DNA of 64,000 nt from Hyaloscypha bicolor E (taxonomy: Eukaryota > Ascomycota > Leotiomycetes > Helotiales > Hyaloscyphaceae). The position numbers and the translations under genes are program-made. Below, one piece after another: positions 35,219 through 46,216 of the stretch. How positions within the stretch are numbered: the stretch's first letter is position 1; the number at the start of each line of letters is the position of its first letter. The notes under the pieces are model-generated. The model made no database searches, was not told the origin of the DNA, and saw only the letters and a program-made list of their open reading frames with translations. Where the stretch lies: contig NW_020194624.1 in NCBI RefSeq assembly GCF_002865645.1, positions 1 to 64,000 of the forward strand, read 5' to 3'.

Positions 35219-36279
35219 CTAGTACACCACCGAAGACTTTGTAGGCTCCACACGAATGCCAAGACTTCCAGTGGGAAGAGCGTGTTGGGATCCGTAAGTC
35301 CCGTACCCAGAAGATATATCAGACATGGTAGCAACGCTATAGACTGAACTGCTTCGGTGAGCCCATGTGAAGTAGCTGTCGTAGTCAGGAACCCGATTTA
35401 CATGTGAAGTGCGGATTTGCACTGGCGCTTTTGGGGCAATAAAGCTTTCCCGAAGCCAACCGTACCATGTTCTTCTCTGGTGAATGGCAGGGTTGGTATC
35501 AAGCTCGCAGACGCTTGACTGTCGATTGCTTCTACTTTCATTGGCACTAAATTTCTTGCTCTTCTCCCGTTCTTGGCGGTATCTCCTGATGCGGAACACC
35601 AAGTAGCCCACGAGGCTCAACAACAAGATAATCACTTCAAGTTTTATTATTAGTCAAACCTGACAACAGCAGGGGGATGACTTACATGTTGCTGATATTG
35701 GAACCATTATGGAAGTCTTTGCAGTTTGGATTGGACGCTTGCCGACTATTGTTGGGGCTGGGTTCGCAGAAATTGAGGCAAGGCCTGTTGAGGCAGGAAG
35801 TAAGAAGAGATCCGGTGAGGTACTAGTAATAGTATGAACAGTGCAAGCAAAAGCAGTGGTCGTTATTTCTACCGTAGCGGTGAGTGTTTCTTTGGCAAGT
35901 GTTGAGCTGGACGCCGAAGAGGCCGTTAACCATGAAGGAGAATTGGTGTAAGTCGGGAAGCTACTTGAGGAGACACACTCATGTGTCTACGATAAAGTCA
36001 GCAAAACGAATTCAATAGAGAGAAAGAACTTCGGAAATTGACTAAAGTACAGAAGACGGAGTTGTTGATTTACCTTTGATGTTCTTGTGGTTGAATCATC
36101 GTTATCGTCACTGCCGTCATCATCATCGTCGTCTCTTCTTCTGTTCCTCGTGGCTTTCTTGGCTTCTTTCTCCAACGATGCTTCTTTAACAGAATGCCAG
36201 TGCTATATTTCTTTATCTTTAGTTCTTATGACCCAACAGAATTTCAAAGTGTCCTTACAAGGGAGAATGCGGCGGCCAT
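35219..36279 (-). CDS. predicted single-pass membrane protein with Asp-rich N-terminus
   Basis: Model with four exons (36259-36279, 36074-36202, 35686-35986, 35219-35634) and introns of 56, 87 and 51 nt. All junctions are in phase and the product is 288 residues. An Arg-Arg-Arg then six-Asp run (residues about 28-37) is followed by a Ser/Thr-rich segment and one transmembrane helix at about 151-166 (LIILLLSLVGYLVF). After the helix come basic stop-transfer residues and a 120-residue tail rich in Ser and Tyr. No signal peptide is visible, so the true first exons may lie further upstream (open frames exist at 36300-36600 and 36950-37300) and the first exon here is the weakest part. It resembles fungal stalk-TM-tail proteins in layout only; no family was recognised. 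Confidence 0.45.
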
Positions 36280-38794
36280 GACTATCTTGGTGTCTTAGAA
36301 CTTCTCTTCGTATTGTCAAGCTCGCCCAGTTCAGAAGAATCCACCAAGGGTTCCAATTGAGGTGCAGTGCAATCAGAGAAATCGTAGCAACCTGACCGAA
36401 ATGTGTATTTATATCCTGAGGAGGCATTGCGTCTCTTGGAAATTCTGAAGACGTCTGGAGATTCCGAGCTATCAGCGTGACATGGCCGATGATGGTACCA
36501 TCTAATGATGTTATTGCAAGGCTCTCCGTGGCGCTAAATTCCGGCTCGCAAGCCTCCAAAAAGGCTTGTTTCGTTTCCAGGTTGAGGTCAAGGGGAATGC
36601 TTGCTCGGCAGTTTCACCACCCTGTACAAATTTCCACGCACAGACTGAAGTCTAGCGGGAAGATCACAACTACCTCACAACAACCAGGTTCTCCAGAAGA
36701 GTTGCAGCATCTTCTTTCTCGGCGCTTCAAGCGAAGAAAAATTAGCGGAGGGGGAAGTAGCTCCGATCTCGATAGGTATTAAATCAGTCTTTTTACTTGT
36801 TTGCTTTTGTGCAGAGACATGGCTTAATGTTCCTAGCTTCATATTGAAGGTATTATAATTTGCACGCCGTCACATCGACAAGCACTCGGCATCAATAGGC
36901 AAGACCAGCATGCCTATTTCTTCAATTTCTGTATTCACGCAAATGAAAATTTATAACCGAGCTGTTGCATCGAGCGTAGTGTGGTAGAAGAAGAACATCA
37001 GAGAGCCGAATTCAAGAGGAGGAATTTCCCCATTATCTAATGTGTAATCTACAGCTGAGCAAGCAAGTGCTTGCACTAGCATAACCTCGGGGTCTACCCG
37101 ATGGTAAGTGATGGCTTTCTGGGTTGTGGAAGCCTGAGCCGATAAGGATTCAAAGAAACTTGTTTCAACATCAGGCGGCCAAGTCCACCGCAAGTCAGCA
37201 ACAGGGGTATTTATTTCAAGGGCAAGTTTAAGCTTAATCCCGCGAATGAGCTAGATAACGGGGAACCAATGGCAAGGTCTCCCGTAACGTCCATCATAAA
37301 CGTATTGAAACCAGACGATAGTCTCTCAGACACCATGTTGCAGCTCCAGGACATCGTTAGGCCCGCCGTCATCCGGCTTCATTCTATTGGTGGGCTTCCT
37401 CGGCCATGCTGTTCTGCCCCGCCAGACGCCGGCACTTTTTCAAACTTGACCTGCATCACTCTTTGCAGCTGCAAACGGACCGGTCAAATCTAGCAATTGA
37501 TATCTATTTTTAGATAAGATAAATTATAGTTTAGATATGCGCCTAGCGTTGGTCCTGTCAGGTCTAACACCCACACCAAAATGAACATATCATGACAGGC
37601 GAATCCCCACCTTAAGGCAGATGATAGAGGGCACAGCTTTAATTTTCCCCGCGTTAGCCTGGTGCAAGAGCTAGAGCTGCTATCCGAATCAACACATGCC
37701 TTGTCCATGACAATACCTCTTGCAATTATCGACACAAGCCCAACCGCTCAGCTGTACCAGGATTCAAGAGTCATCACTGAACCGGGAGCATCTGGATTTG
37801 GCCTAGCTGACGCTTCTAGTTTCCCTACATGGGCATATATCGCATTGAGCACGAGGTTCTGGTTGAAAGGGTACGCGTGCAGCATTGGTCATGCCTATTT
37901 CTTTGCATAACATGGTATCTCTAGAGTCACAGACCTTCTTGGTAAGGAAACTTCTCCGTCTGGCTTGGATTTAAGAAACGTCGAGACTGAACAGCTGCTC
38001 ATTCTAGTCACTTGATCCCTGTAGAATGACAGCATCATTCCACAATGTTTGGACACCAAATACAAATCCAGTCCGGTCACAAAGCGTATCTTGATACAAC
38101 GGAATCAACGCAGGAGGTTCAGAGCGGGGTCGTCGTAACGGTAGGCTACGGCGCTCAACATTCAAGGCCCCACCAGTTGAATCAACCCACTAAAGCCTGC
38201 ACTCCTTTTCTACCATTTTGTCCTTAGTCTGAATTACCTAGAACCAAATATAGTATTCCATAATTAGGTCGACTGGGAGATCCACTCTTTCTTTTCTTAT
38301 TTCCGTTCATTCTAGTTTGGTTTTGAGACGCAATGATCCCAATTCCATCATCCATCCTCATTCTAATAATAACACCAACCTTTGCGATCGGGCCTTGGGA
38401 TGCCGACTTAGCTCCGAGAGCATCTAGTGCGATTGTGAAATTCTAGGATGAGTCTCCTTCTGCTCCTGATAGTCACCCGGGCTGGGAAGGCTGGTTTAAA
38501 CATGTCCTAGAATGCCCTCAAAGTCCTGAAATAGACGTGAGGAGGCCGAGGAGAGTAAACCAAGCACCATGAACGTGCTAAATAAAGCAACTTCTTCTTT
38601 ACCTGATAGTAGAGGTGTCAACTTTATCTAAAAGTCTATTTCAAGAAGCTATCCAAATCTCGAGATATATCTATAAATGCTCCTTCATCACAGCGAAAAG
38701 GCATCCTCATCGTTCTAGATCTCAAGCTTACCTCAATACCAACTTGATATTTCCATCGCTTCAGCATCAAAACAAATTAAATGCACAAATCGCA
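36280..38794. other. mostly intergenic, two unexplained minus frames
   Basis: Minus frames at 36300-36600 and 36951-37240 have protein-like composition but lack starts and recognisable motifs. They could be upstream exons of the 35219 gene or a relic. 37500-38790 holds nothing recognised except the leader of the next gene. Confidence 0.35.
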
Positions 38795-40682
38795 ATGGCC
38801 AACTCGCACTCGATCAGTTTGGCCCTGTCAATCTTGGCTTTCACCTCGCACGTCGGGACAGGATTCGCAGCACCAGTTGCCACTGCAAGCTCTCTGAGCC
38901 CATTGCTCGGATATAGCCCTTCAAACACACTTGTCAACGAGAACACCAACAACATCCAGTATAGTCTTGCTCCAGGACAAACTTCTGACGCGAATATTGG
39001 TGCATATTTGGACTTTGAAAACATTGCAAATCCCCAACCAATTCGGGGTACAAAGGGTGGAACTGGCCCAGGACCTCGTAAATACACCCAAATGTCCCCC
39101 TTTAAACAAATCGCCACTGGAAGGCACGTTGCTGACTTGAAGCATTTAGGTGCGAGTGAATATGACAGGATTAACAGTGATAAGCTAGCACCGCCAGTGC
39201 GTACTATTTGCCTTTCCTTGAAATACTATATTGATAATAGTAGGGAACGGATCATGGTGACGTCGCGAACGCGCAGTGGCCCATGGGTATGTTTCCACTT
39301 TCAGTGGCATGGATGCAAGTTCTAACTATAACACAGGTCTTAGTCACGCTAAGTATGCTTCTGCTCATATCTTGACAACGCCGCAGAGTTTCTAACAGAT
39401 GCAGACTAGGTCAAAGTGGCGCTGGGTGGTCCCGTCAGCAAAATGTTGGGGTTCTCCCGGCTGCGACTGCAATGGCTGGAGTAGACATGAGACTGGAGCC
39501 TGGAGCGTACAGAGAGTTGCACTGGCATAAAGCTGCTGAGTGGGCACTTATTCTCAACGGGACGGTCCGAATCCAAGCCATTGATGAAAACGGGCGCACT
39601 TTCGTCGATGACCTCAGTAAAGGGGATGTTTGGTTCTTTCCCGCGTAAGTAGCATGCCAGCGGCTAGATTGGTGGATCCTAAAAATGCTGACACGATTAA
39701 AGTGGAATTCCGCACTCCTTACAAGGGCTTAGTGGCGGCTGCGAATTTCTTCTCGTTTTCGACGATGGAAGTTTCTCTGAAGATAACACATTCCTCGCAT
39801 CAGAAGTATTCGCCCATAATCCGGTAAGCAGTGTGCCAGATGAAATGCTCTATTGTTTCCACAGTTGATGTTTGCATAGAAAGAAGTACTTTCCAAGAAC
39901 TTGAACCTGAATGTTTCAGCTTTCGACAATATCCCTCCGAATGAGCTTTTCATTTTCCCTGGAACTCCAGCCCCGACCGACATCACCAAACAGAACGTCA
40001 CAGTCACAGCTGGTATAATTCCAAAAGCGTCGTCTTTTTCTTATCATTTCTCCGAGCAAAAGCCTATGGAAGTAGCAGGGGGGAGTGTGAAAATTATCGA
40101 CCCCACAAATTTCCCCATTGCAACCAAATTCTCCGCTGCACTGGTCACGGTCAAGCCAGGAGCTATACGGGAGATCCACTGGCATACGACGAGCGATGAG
40201 TGGAACTTCTTCCTCGCCGGAAAGGCTCGCATCTCAGTCTTTGCTGCAGAAGGAAATGCTCGGACTTTCGACTATCGCGCTGGTGACTGCGGTTATATTC
40301 CTAAGGCCATGACGCACTACGTGGAGAATGTTGGAACTGAAGATGTGGTGTTTGTTGAGGTACTTCAGGCAGACCACTTTTCTGGTAATCCGGACCTTAT
40401 TTATCTGAACAATTGATGCAATGCTGATGATGCATTTTAGATATTGCCCTGGGACAGTGGCTCGCTCTCACCCCCAAACAGATTGCCCAAGACACTTTGC
40501 ATCTCAGCAATGCCACCCTAGCCAGCCTCAGCAAGGCAAAGCAGTATATTGTTCAAGGGCCAGTGGTAGCTACCACAGCCGCCATATCACTTAGCGTCAC
40601 GTCTACAGCCACGACCAAGCCCTCGACCCCGAAACCTTCCAAATCTACTGCGAAAGCCATCTCTACCACGACCAAAGCCTAG
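38795..40682 (+). CDS. secreted bicupin oxalate decarboxylase
   Basis: Eight exons (38795-39077, 39150-39196, 39244-39286, 39337-39352, 39405-39644, 39703-39823, 39880-40384, 40441-40682) give 498 residues. The enzyme converts oxalate to formate and CO2 using Mn in two cupin domains and is exported (signal peptide MANSHSISLALSILAFTSHV). Cupin 1 has His169, His171 and Glu175 (HWHKAAE), and the flexible lid SEDNT places the catalytic Glu at 236. Cupin 2 has His350, His352 and Glu357 (HWHTTSDE). NPQPIRGTKGG and YDRINSDKLAPP are family hallmarks. A Ser/Thr/Lys-rich tail of about 45 residues follows the second cupin. Intron 1 is 72 nt without a stop, and exon 4 is only 16 nt. Oxalate degradation in many fungi counters self-made or host oxalate. 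Confidence 0.92.
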
Positions 40683-41127
40683 TGCCATATTATGACGAAC
40701 ATAACGGGTGGGATTGTTAGGAAGCAGCTGAAAGGGAAGGGGGTAGTGCAACATTTGAATTATTTTGAACTTAAATAAAATAAAGACATTCGTTTAACTT
40801 TTTGGCCTTTCTATCTTACTTAAGACAACAAGGGTAGGTATTCGGTGATTTGTTGCATTACGCAATAATGAAGTTGCTGTGGAGTACTGGAGTTCGAGTA
40901 GCATATGGTAAATGATAGTCTTATCACGTGAAGCAGGTCTGCAGCTCTGGTAGTCTAACCTCTTTTGGTCAATACACGCGTGTTCGCGTTTTGCGGCGAT
41001 TAGCTGGGGTCCGTTTACCAGGAGAGTGGAAGTTGAAAAGTCTGATTTGTTGAAGGATGTCTGCACCCCGCCATTTTGGGGGGCAAGGTCCGGAGCCCAG
41101 CTAACGAGGCTGCTGGCATGAGTCTGT
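40683..41127. other. intergenic, nothing recognised
   Basis: AT-leaning downstream region of the decarboxylase; one CACGTG near 40925. Confidence 0.5.
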
Positions 41128-41341
41128 GTTTTTAGCGTATTTCGCTAAAGAGGGCCCTGAAGAGAATTTCAACAATTTTAATTTATATCATAAAAACTTT
41201 AAATAAGATCTTGAAACTCAATCTATCTTCTTTTCCTTAATGCGATCGAGTTTTGATGAAATCCGGTTTATAGTTATTTAATTATCGCGAAGTGAAGTTA
41301 ACGACTTCGCTGTGCGGAGGCCTGAAAACATCGCTAAAAAC
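41128..41341 (+). mobile_element. 214-bp MITE-like element, copy 2
   Basis: Inverted ends GTTTTTAGCG / CGCTAAAAAC. It aligns over its full length with the reverse complement of 16116-16329. It sits 185 bp upstream of the HET gene start, so it may contribute to that promoter. Confidence 0.7.
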
Positions 41342-41526
41342 GCCGACTTACGCCACCAGGCTCGTAACTCGTAACTACACCACGGAAAATTTGACTGATT
41401 CTCTTCAGCACGCCATACGTGGAGGAACTCATCCAATTCTCACCCCACCAACGGCCGGTGAAAGCTACTGTACCAAGACGGAATCAAGTCTCCTCAACTA
41501 GGTACCCGTGACGATTCCGAGGCCAC

Positions 41527-43668
41527 ATGGCACGATTCGAGTACCAGGAGGATGCCCTTCAACCAGGCGAAATACGCCTTCTCCGCGTCCAGAAGGCACC
41601 CAACGCCAAAGAATTCCCGCTGGGCGGCGGACCAGATTCAAACTCGACTCCTCTTTATGCGCCCATCCAATGCGAGATAGAAACCTACAAGCTCAGAGAC
41701 TGTCCCCCTTTTACGGCACTTTCCTACACGTGGGGGGCCGAGGACAACGAGAAGGAAATCAGTTTGAACGGGCTCTCCAAAACCGTACGACTAAACTTGG
41801 CCCGGTTTTTGCGTCACGCGCGAGACGATATGAACTCCTATCCCAGCGGCTCTGCATCGTCGTGGCGGCAGAAAAAACGCGGCAAGAGGTCGTATTTCTA
41901 CCCCCCCGACATGCTCTGGGAAATGGTGGCTCCTCATTCAACGGGGGATCAGCTGGGCCCTGGTATGGCGTACAACATGAATGATGCATTGCAATATTTA
42001 TCCGACCCGAGCCCCTGGCCTGAGCCTAGCCGAAAGGAAGGGACTTCTCGTACATCATGGCCCAAAGGAATGCTGGGGAAATCAATGCATACATTGGTAG
42101 ACAGCATCAAAAAGGCAAGTCCGGAGCGGTGGGTTGTGAGGAGAAGTTGGGCTGTGTTTAAGCAAAGGACCCAGCTGATCCTTTCCACCTAGCTTACGGA
42201 TTCTAGCTCCCATGCTCCCATTGGGTACTTGTGGATAGACGCCTTATGTATAAACCAAGAGAACGTGAGAGAGCGCAATGCACAAGTGGCCATCATGCGG
42301 GATATATACAAAGAAGCCAAGCGAATTGTCCGCTGGCTGGGGACAGGGTGTACCTGCCATGACTATCCTTACCTTGCAACCGAAGCCTATCGTCGGTACG
42401 CTCGTTGCGCAGAGAGCATGAGGTGCCATTTCAATGGTTCCTCGCCGACCGTAATCCCCGAAAATGTACTTGACACGATCAAATGTCTGGGGTCGAACGA
42501 GTGGTGGTCACGGTCGTGGATTCTCCAAGAGGCAAGCACACCGCGTGCCACGATGGAATTATGGGTCGGCCCCTCTCGAGTGTCTTTCGAGGACATGAAG
42601 TTTGTCCATTATTGTATGTTATGGGCCATGGGCATGTACAGGCAAGCCGCCATACCGTCGCTCTATAACAAGACCCTTGACGTCTTGGGGGAGCTGGCTA
42701 AATCTAGGCTTGGGGATGCCAAGATGACTTTGCTTGATCTTCTGGTAACAGGCCGGAGATTTAAGGCATCGGAACCCCGGGACAAGGTATACGCATTCTT
42801 AGGCATCTACGAGGACGTGCGAGGGGAGAAAAGCCCGATCCCCATCGACTACGCCTTGCCGGTCTCCGAGGTATTCAAGAAAACTACCATCCACATCCTC
42901 CAAGAAGCCGGCGATCTCAACATTCTCGCCCATTGCGGGTCCGCACGGAATGAAGTCACAATACCTTCGTGGGTGCCCGACTTTTCAGTTCCTGGAGACC
43001 ACCATCTCGCCATTTGCCCGGATGTGTCTGAGCACAGCCAAGCCTTTAAGCCATCCATTTCGTTAGAGAACAACATGAACCGTGTCGTTGTAACGGGCAA
43101 GATCGTTGGCCATGTCGCCGAGATCGTTCCTCCGCTGCTACCACCGGATGTCGAGATATCAGAAGACGACTTTACCGACTTCGCATTGAATTCCCCTCAA
43201 TTCCTGGCGTGGTTCATGGCTATTGCCAGAATGGCGTACCCGGACGCTGTCGAAGTGGAATACCCTGGAGGGGTAAACACAAGTATTGCATTGGATTTGC
43301 TTTTCATGGGAAAGAAGGATCGGCCGGCTGCAGAACATTCCGCGCTCATGGGACCTCCTTTCCTGCAAGTACTTAAAGGAGGGACCTTTGTAAGCCCACT
43401 TTATCGAGCGCCGATGGTTATAGCAATGGTGCGGCAAAGGTACCCATCGTTGGCGTTCTTCAGAACTAGGAAAGGGTATCTGGGTTTTGGCGATGAAGCT
43501 ACGGAGCCGGGAGACGCGATTGTGCAGCTTCATGGACTTTCTGTTCCCCTTGTGCTCCGCAAGTGTGGTGGTACGTGGCGATTGCTCGGGTCTTGCTTTG
43601 TTGTTGGTATCATGAGTGGAGAGATTCGGAAGACAGACTACGAAAGCACAGTGTTTAGGATTGACTAG
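41527..43668 (+). CDS. HET-domain protein with long insertion before block 2
   Basis: Exons 41527-42135 and 42193-43668 give 694 residues. An in-frame TAG at 42190 is the acceptor of a 57-nt phase-0 intron (GTGAGG donor, CTGAT branch, pyrimidine tract, CCTAG), so the gene is intact. HET block 1 is FTALSYTWGA at about residue 62. Block 2 is LWIDALCINQENV at about 215, followed by IMRDIYKEAKRIVRWLG. Block 3 is SNEWWSRSWILQEAS. EPRDKVYAFLGI and IPSWVPDFS follow, and the C-terminal module is KGYLGFGDEA...GDAIVQLHG. Blocks 1 and 2 are separated by about 150 residues against about 60 in the HET protein at 8.3 kb, so this protein carries an extra segment of about 90-100 residues, basic and Ser-rich. 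The predicted role is vegetative incompatibility or cell-death signalling. Confidence 0.9.
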
Positions 43669-45102
43669 ACGATTCATTATCAGACGATGTAGACCAGCGT
43701 AATGAGCGGGCCTGGGCAATACATATTACCGTGCCTAGAGCCCAACGTATGTAGATTTGGTACCACCGAGAATGACCCGGGCTCGAATAAAGAACCGGTG
43801 TTGAAACGGAACACTCGAATAGGGTGGCGTGTGCCCACGTCTAAGGAGGGCAACCCCCGAAGCAGGCCCAAGAGATATTTGACCCGCACATGACTAGTTC
43901 CTCTCTATTAACGATACCACTAACTGCAGTGGCGGGATTAAGGTGAAAAGAAATATGCGGTTCCTAGGCGCCATGTTTTCTCGTCCTGTGTTACATCTCA
44001 CCACCTGTTACAAAATTACCAGGAAATCCCTAAAGATACCACAGGACACTCTTATCTGTTTGGTACCAACACATCCTTGGAAATATTATTCTCATAATGG
44101 CCAATCGTAGACGCTTAAGAAGGTGTTGCATGACACGTGACCCCGCAGCACCTGCGTGCCGATCTCACGTGGTTCAGGGCGCAGGGCCCGTTCGGCCAGA
44201 CAAAAGCCTTCTGGGCTTCGAGAGGGGTTTCGATAGGGCTTGCGTTAGGGGCAATAAAAGCTTTGAGAGCCCCTTTTGAGGCTTTTGTTGATGTCAGATA
44301 GCGTTCGGCCAAATCGTAGGGGAAAAGGCTTTTGATGCGTACTAGTAAGAGGTTATGTAAGGTTAATTAGTACTGCGCGCGGTCGCGTCTCCTAGTCAAA
44401 TTACCTTCAGCCCACCGCCTTTTACTTCTATATTCACTGCTTCCACTGTTTCTCAGGTCTAATATGCCTATAGCACGTCGTTGCCAGGACAAAAAACGAA
44501 GCCTATATCCTCACTTGCTTTAATCATGTAATATAGAGCAAAGAGCTATATAGTGTCGCGCGCCGAAGGCACGTGACAGGGTGCCACAGGGATATAAGAA
44601 AGCTACGGTACACGTGAAAGAAGCTCACAGTATGGAAGAGACAATATTTAGAGCTGCCGGTTCAACTGCACTCTCTAGATCAAAGATAGCTCAGTTTGAC
44701 CCAAAAAATACAATTTGATAGGTCACGTGATATACTTGAACCTTCCATTACAATCGTGTCGCATTGGTGAAATACATACAAAGGTGTGTCGAGCCAACAC
44801 CTGGTATTGTGGCTCCCTGTTCTATACGGAAGACTTGGGTAGAGAAATCAGAGGGGCCTCTCTGGTAAGCTCATCTCGGCTAGAGTTGCGGGCTTCGTCG
44901 GCGACTGCGGGGTAGAACTAATGCACTTCCCCACTCATGCTGCCATGCACTACTCCTACTCGAGTGAAGCCAAGCATGCCATTTTTCATGCCCACGGCCA
45001 TCTCCTGTCTTTCCCCAACACTCTAGAACCTATTCACGCCCGTGGTGTTGGGACTACGTCTACGCCAAGAAGTTTCTATACATCAGTTTTCAGTCAACAA
45101 CA
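43669..45102. other. intergenic with E-box cluster
   Basis: No gene recognised. Holds the CACGTG cluster described separately and an AAAAGC-rich inverted stretch near 44200-44330. Confidence 0.5.
44134..44729. promoter_or_regulatory. cluster of five CACGTG E-boxes upstream of the bHLH gene
   Basis: CACGTG begins at 44134, 44166, 44570, 44611 and 44724, that is 374-969 bases before the bHLH start at 45103. A random 600-bp stretch of even composition would hold about 0.15. The bHLH protein downstream has the residues expected to bind this hexamer, so autoregulation is plausible. Confidence 0.5.
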
Positions 45103-46098
45103 ATGCCCCCAGCATCAGAAAGCGTATCTGGCAGCCCTTCTGCCTACATGGGCAACACCAAACGAAGAGGCAAGAAGAGGATTCGAGCCTTCACTACAGA
45201 CGAGAGAGCTTCCCATCGTGTGATTGAGAAACAACGACGAGAAGCCCTGAATGAAAGCTTCCTCGTGAGCATCATTTCCCTATCTCAACCCCCTCACCAT
45301 TCTAACTTCAGATTCCAATTAATCTGACAGGACCTCGCACGGCTGATCCCAGCGCTCGCGCCGGTTCGTCGCCTGTCCAAGTCCCTCATTGTCCACGAAG
45401 GTATACAGCATCTCAGGGCACAGCGTGCTACGTGTCTCGCTGCTGCCAGTGAGGTACAAGCCATTCTTGCTGAGAACATCCAACTCATTGTCGAGGTCAA
45501 CAGCTGGCGTGAGCAATACGGATCTGGCATGGGCTCAAGCCAAGTCAAGCCAGTCGGGGATGCTGTGCTAGCAATGTTGAAGGTTGATCAAGAAGTTTTT
45601 GGGACATTTCCTGGAGGATTTGGCGACAATGGGACGGGAGACGACCACGATGGTGATGGCCATAGTGCAGAAAGACCGCAGATGGAGGAGCGGAGAGATT
45701 CACCACGGTCGTTTTCCTTTCCACAAGCAGCTCCAAGTACTTCCACGAACATGGGTTTCAATTTGCCAGAACAGATTCCTATCCATCCTCACTCTGGACC
45801 CCAACCATTTCACCCCGACATGAATCACTTAATGGGAATACCAGGTAGCTTGATGGACGCAAATGGAAGTCCAACACAGCAGACAATGCTGCCAGGCGTG
45901 GATCCGTTCTCCTTCTTGGACGATGGTGGATACGATCTATCTCTGGTATCGAACATGGATGCCCCACCAATCTCGAGTAGCTTTGCAGATTTGAACATGC
46001 ATCGAGACACGTTGCGCGATCTTATTATTTCGCCGCCACAAATGAGACATTATATTGTGCCAACACATGATGAGCCCAATCTTGGATACATGCTTTAG
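45103..46098 (+). CDS. bHLH transcription factor
   Basis: Exons 45103-45264 and 45331-46098 (66-nt intron, GTGAGC donor, CTGACAG acceptor) give 309 residues. The intron falls inside the DNA-binding domain, between helix 1 and the loop. The basic region ERASHRVIEKQRREALNESF contains His38, Glu42 and Arg46, the H-x3-E-x3-R set of class B factors that bind CACGTG. Helix 2 follows (SKSLIVHEGIQHLRAQ), then a possible coiled segment to about residue 115. The rest is Pro/Ser/Met-rich with acidic patches (DDHDGDGHS), like an activation domain. It is presumably nuclear. It converges on the transaldolase gene with 118 bp between stops. Target genes are unknown. Confidence 0.88.
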
Positions 46099-46216
46099 GC
46101 ACAGAGATTCGGACATCATTTGACAACAACTGCGAACCGCGAGATACTATATCCTGTGCATTCCATCTATCTGATCCACATACAGGAACGAGAGCCAAAA
46201 TTACGGTCCAGGTACA

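Noticed and set aside
42190..42192. In-frame TAG that would make the second HET gene a pseudogene
   Set aside because: It lies at a textbook acceptor (CTGAT branch, pyrimidine tract, CCTAG), and a phase-0 GTGAGG donor 57 nt upstream removes it.
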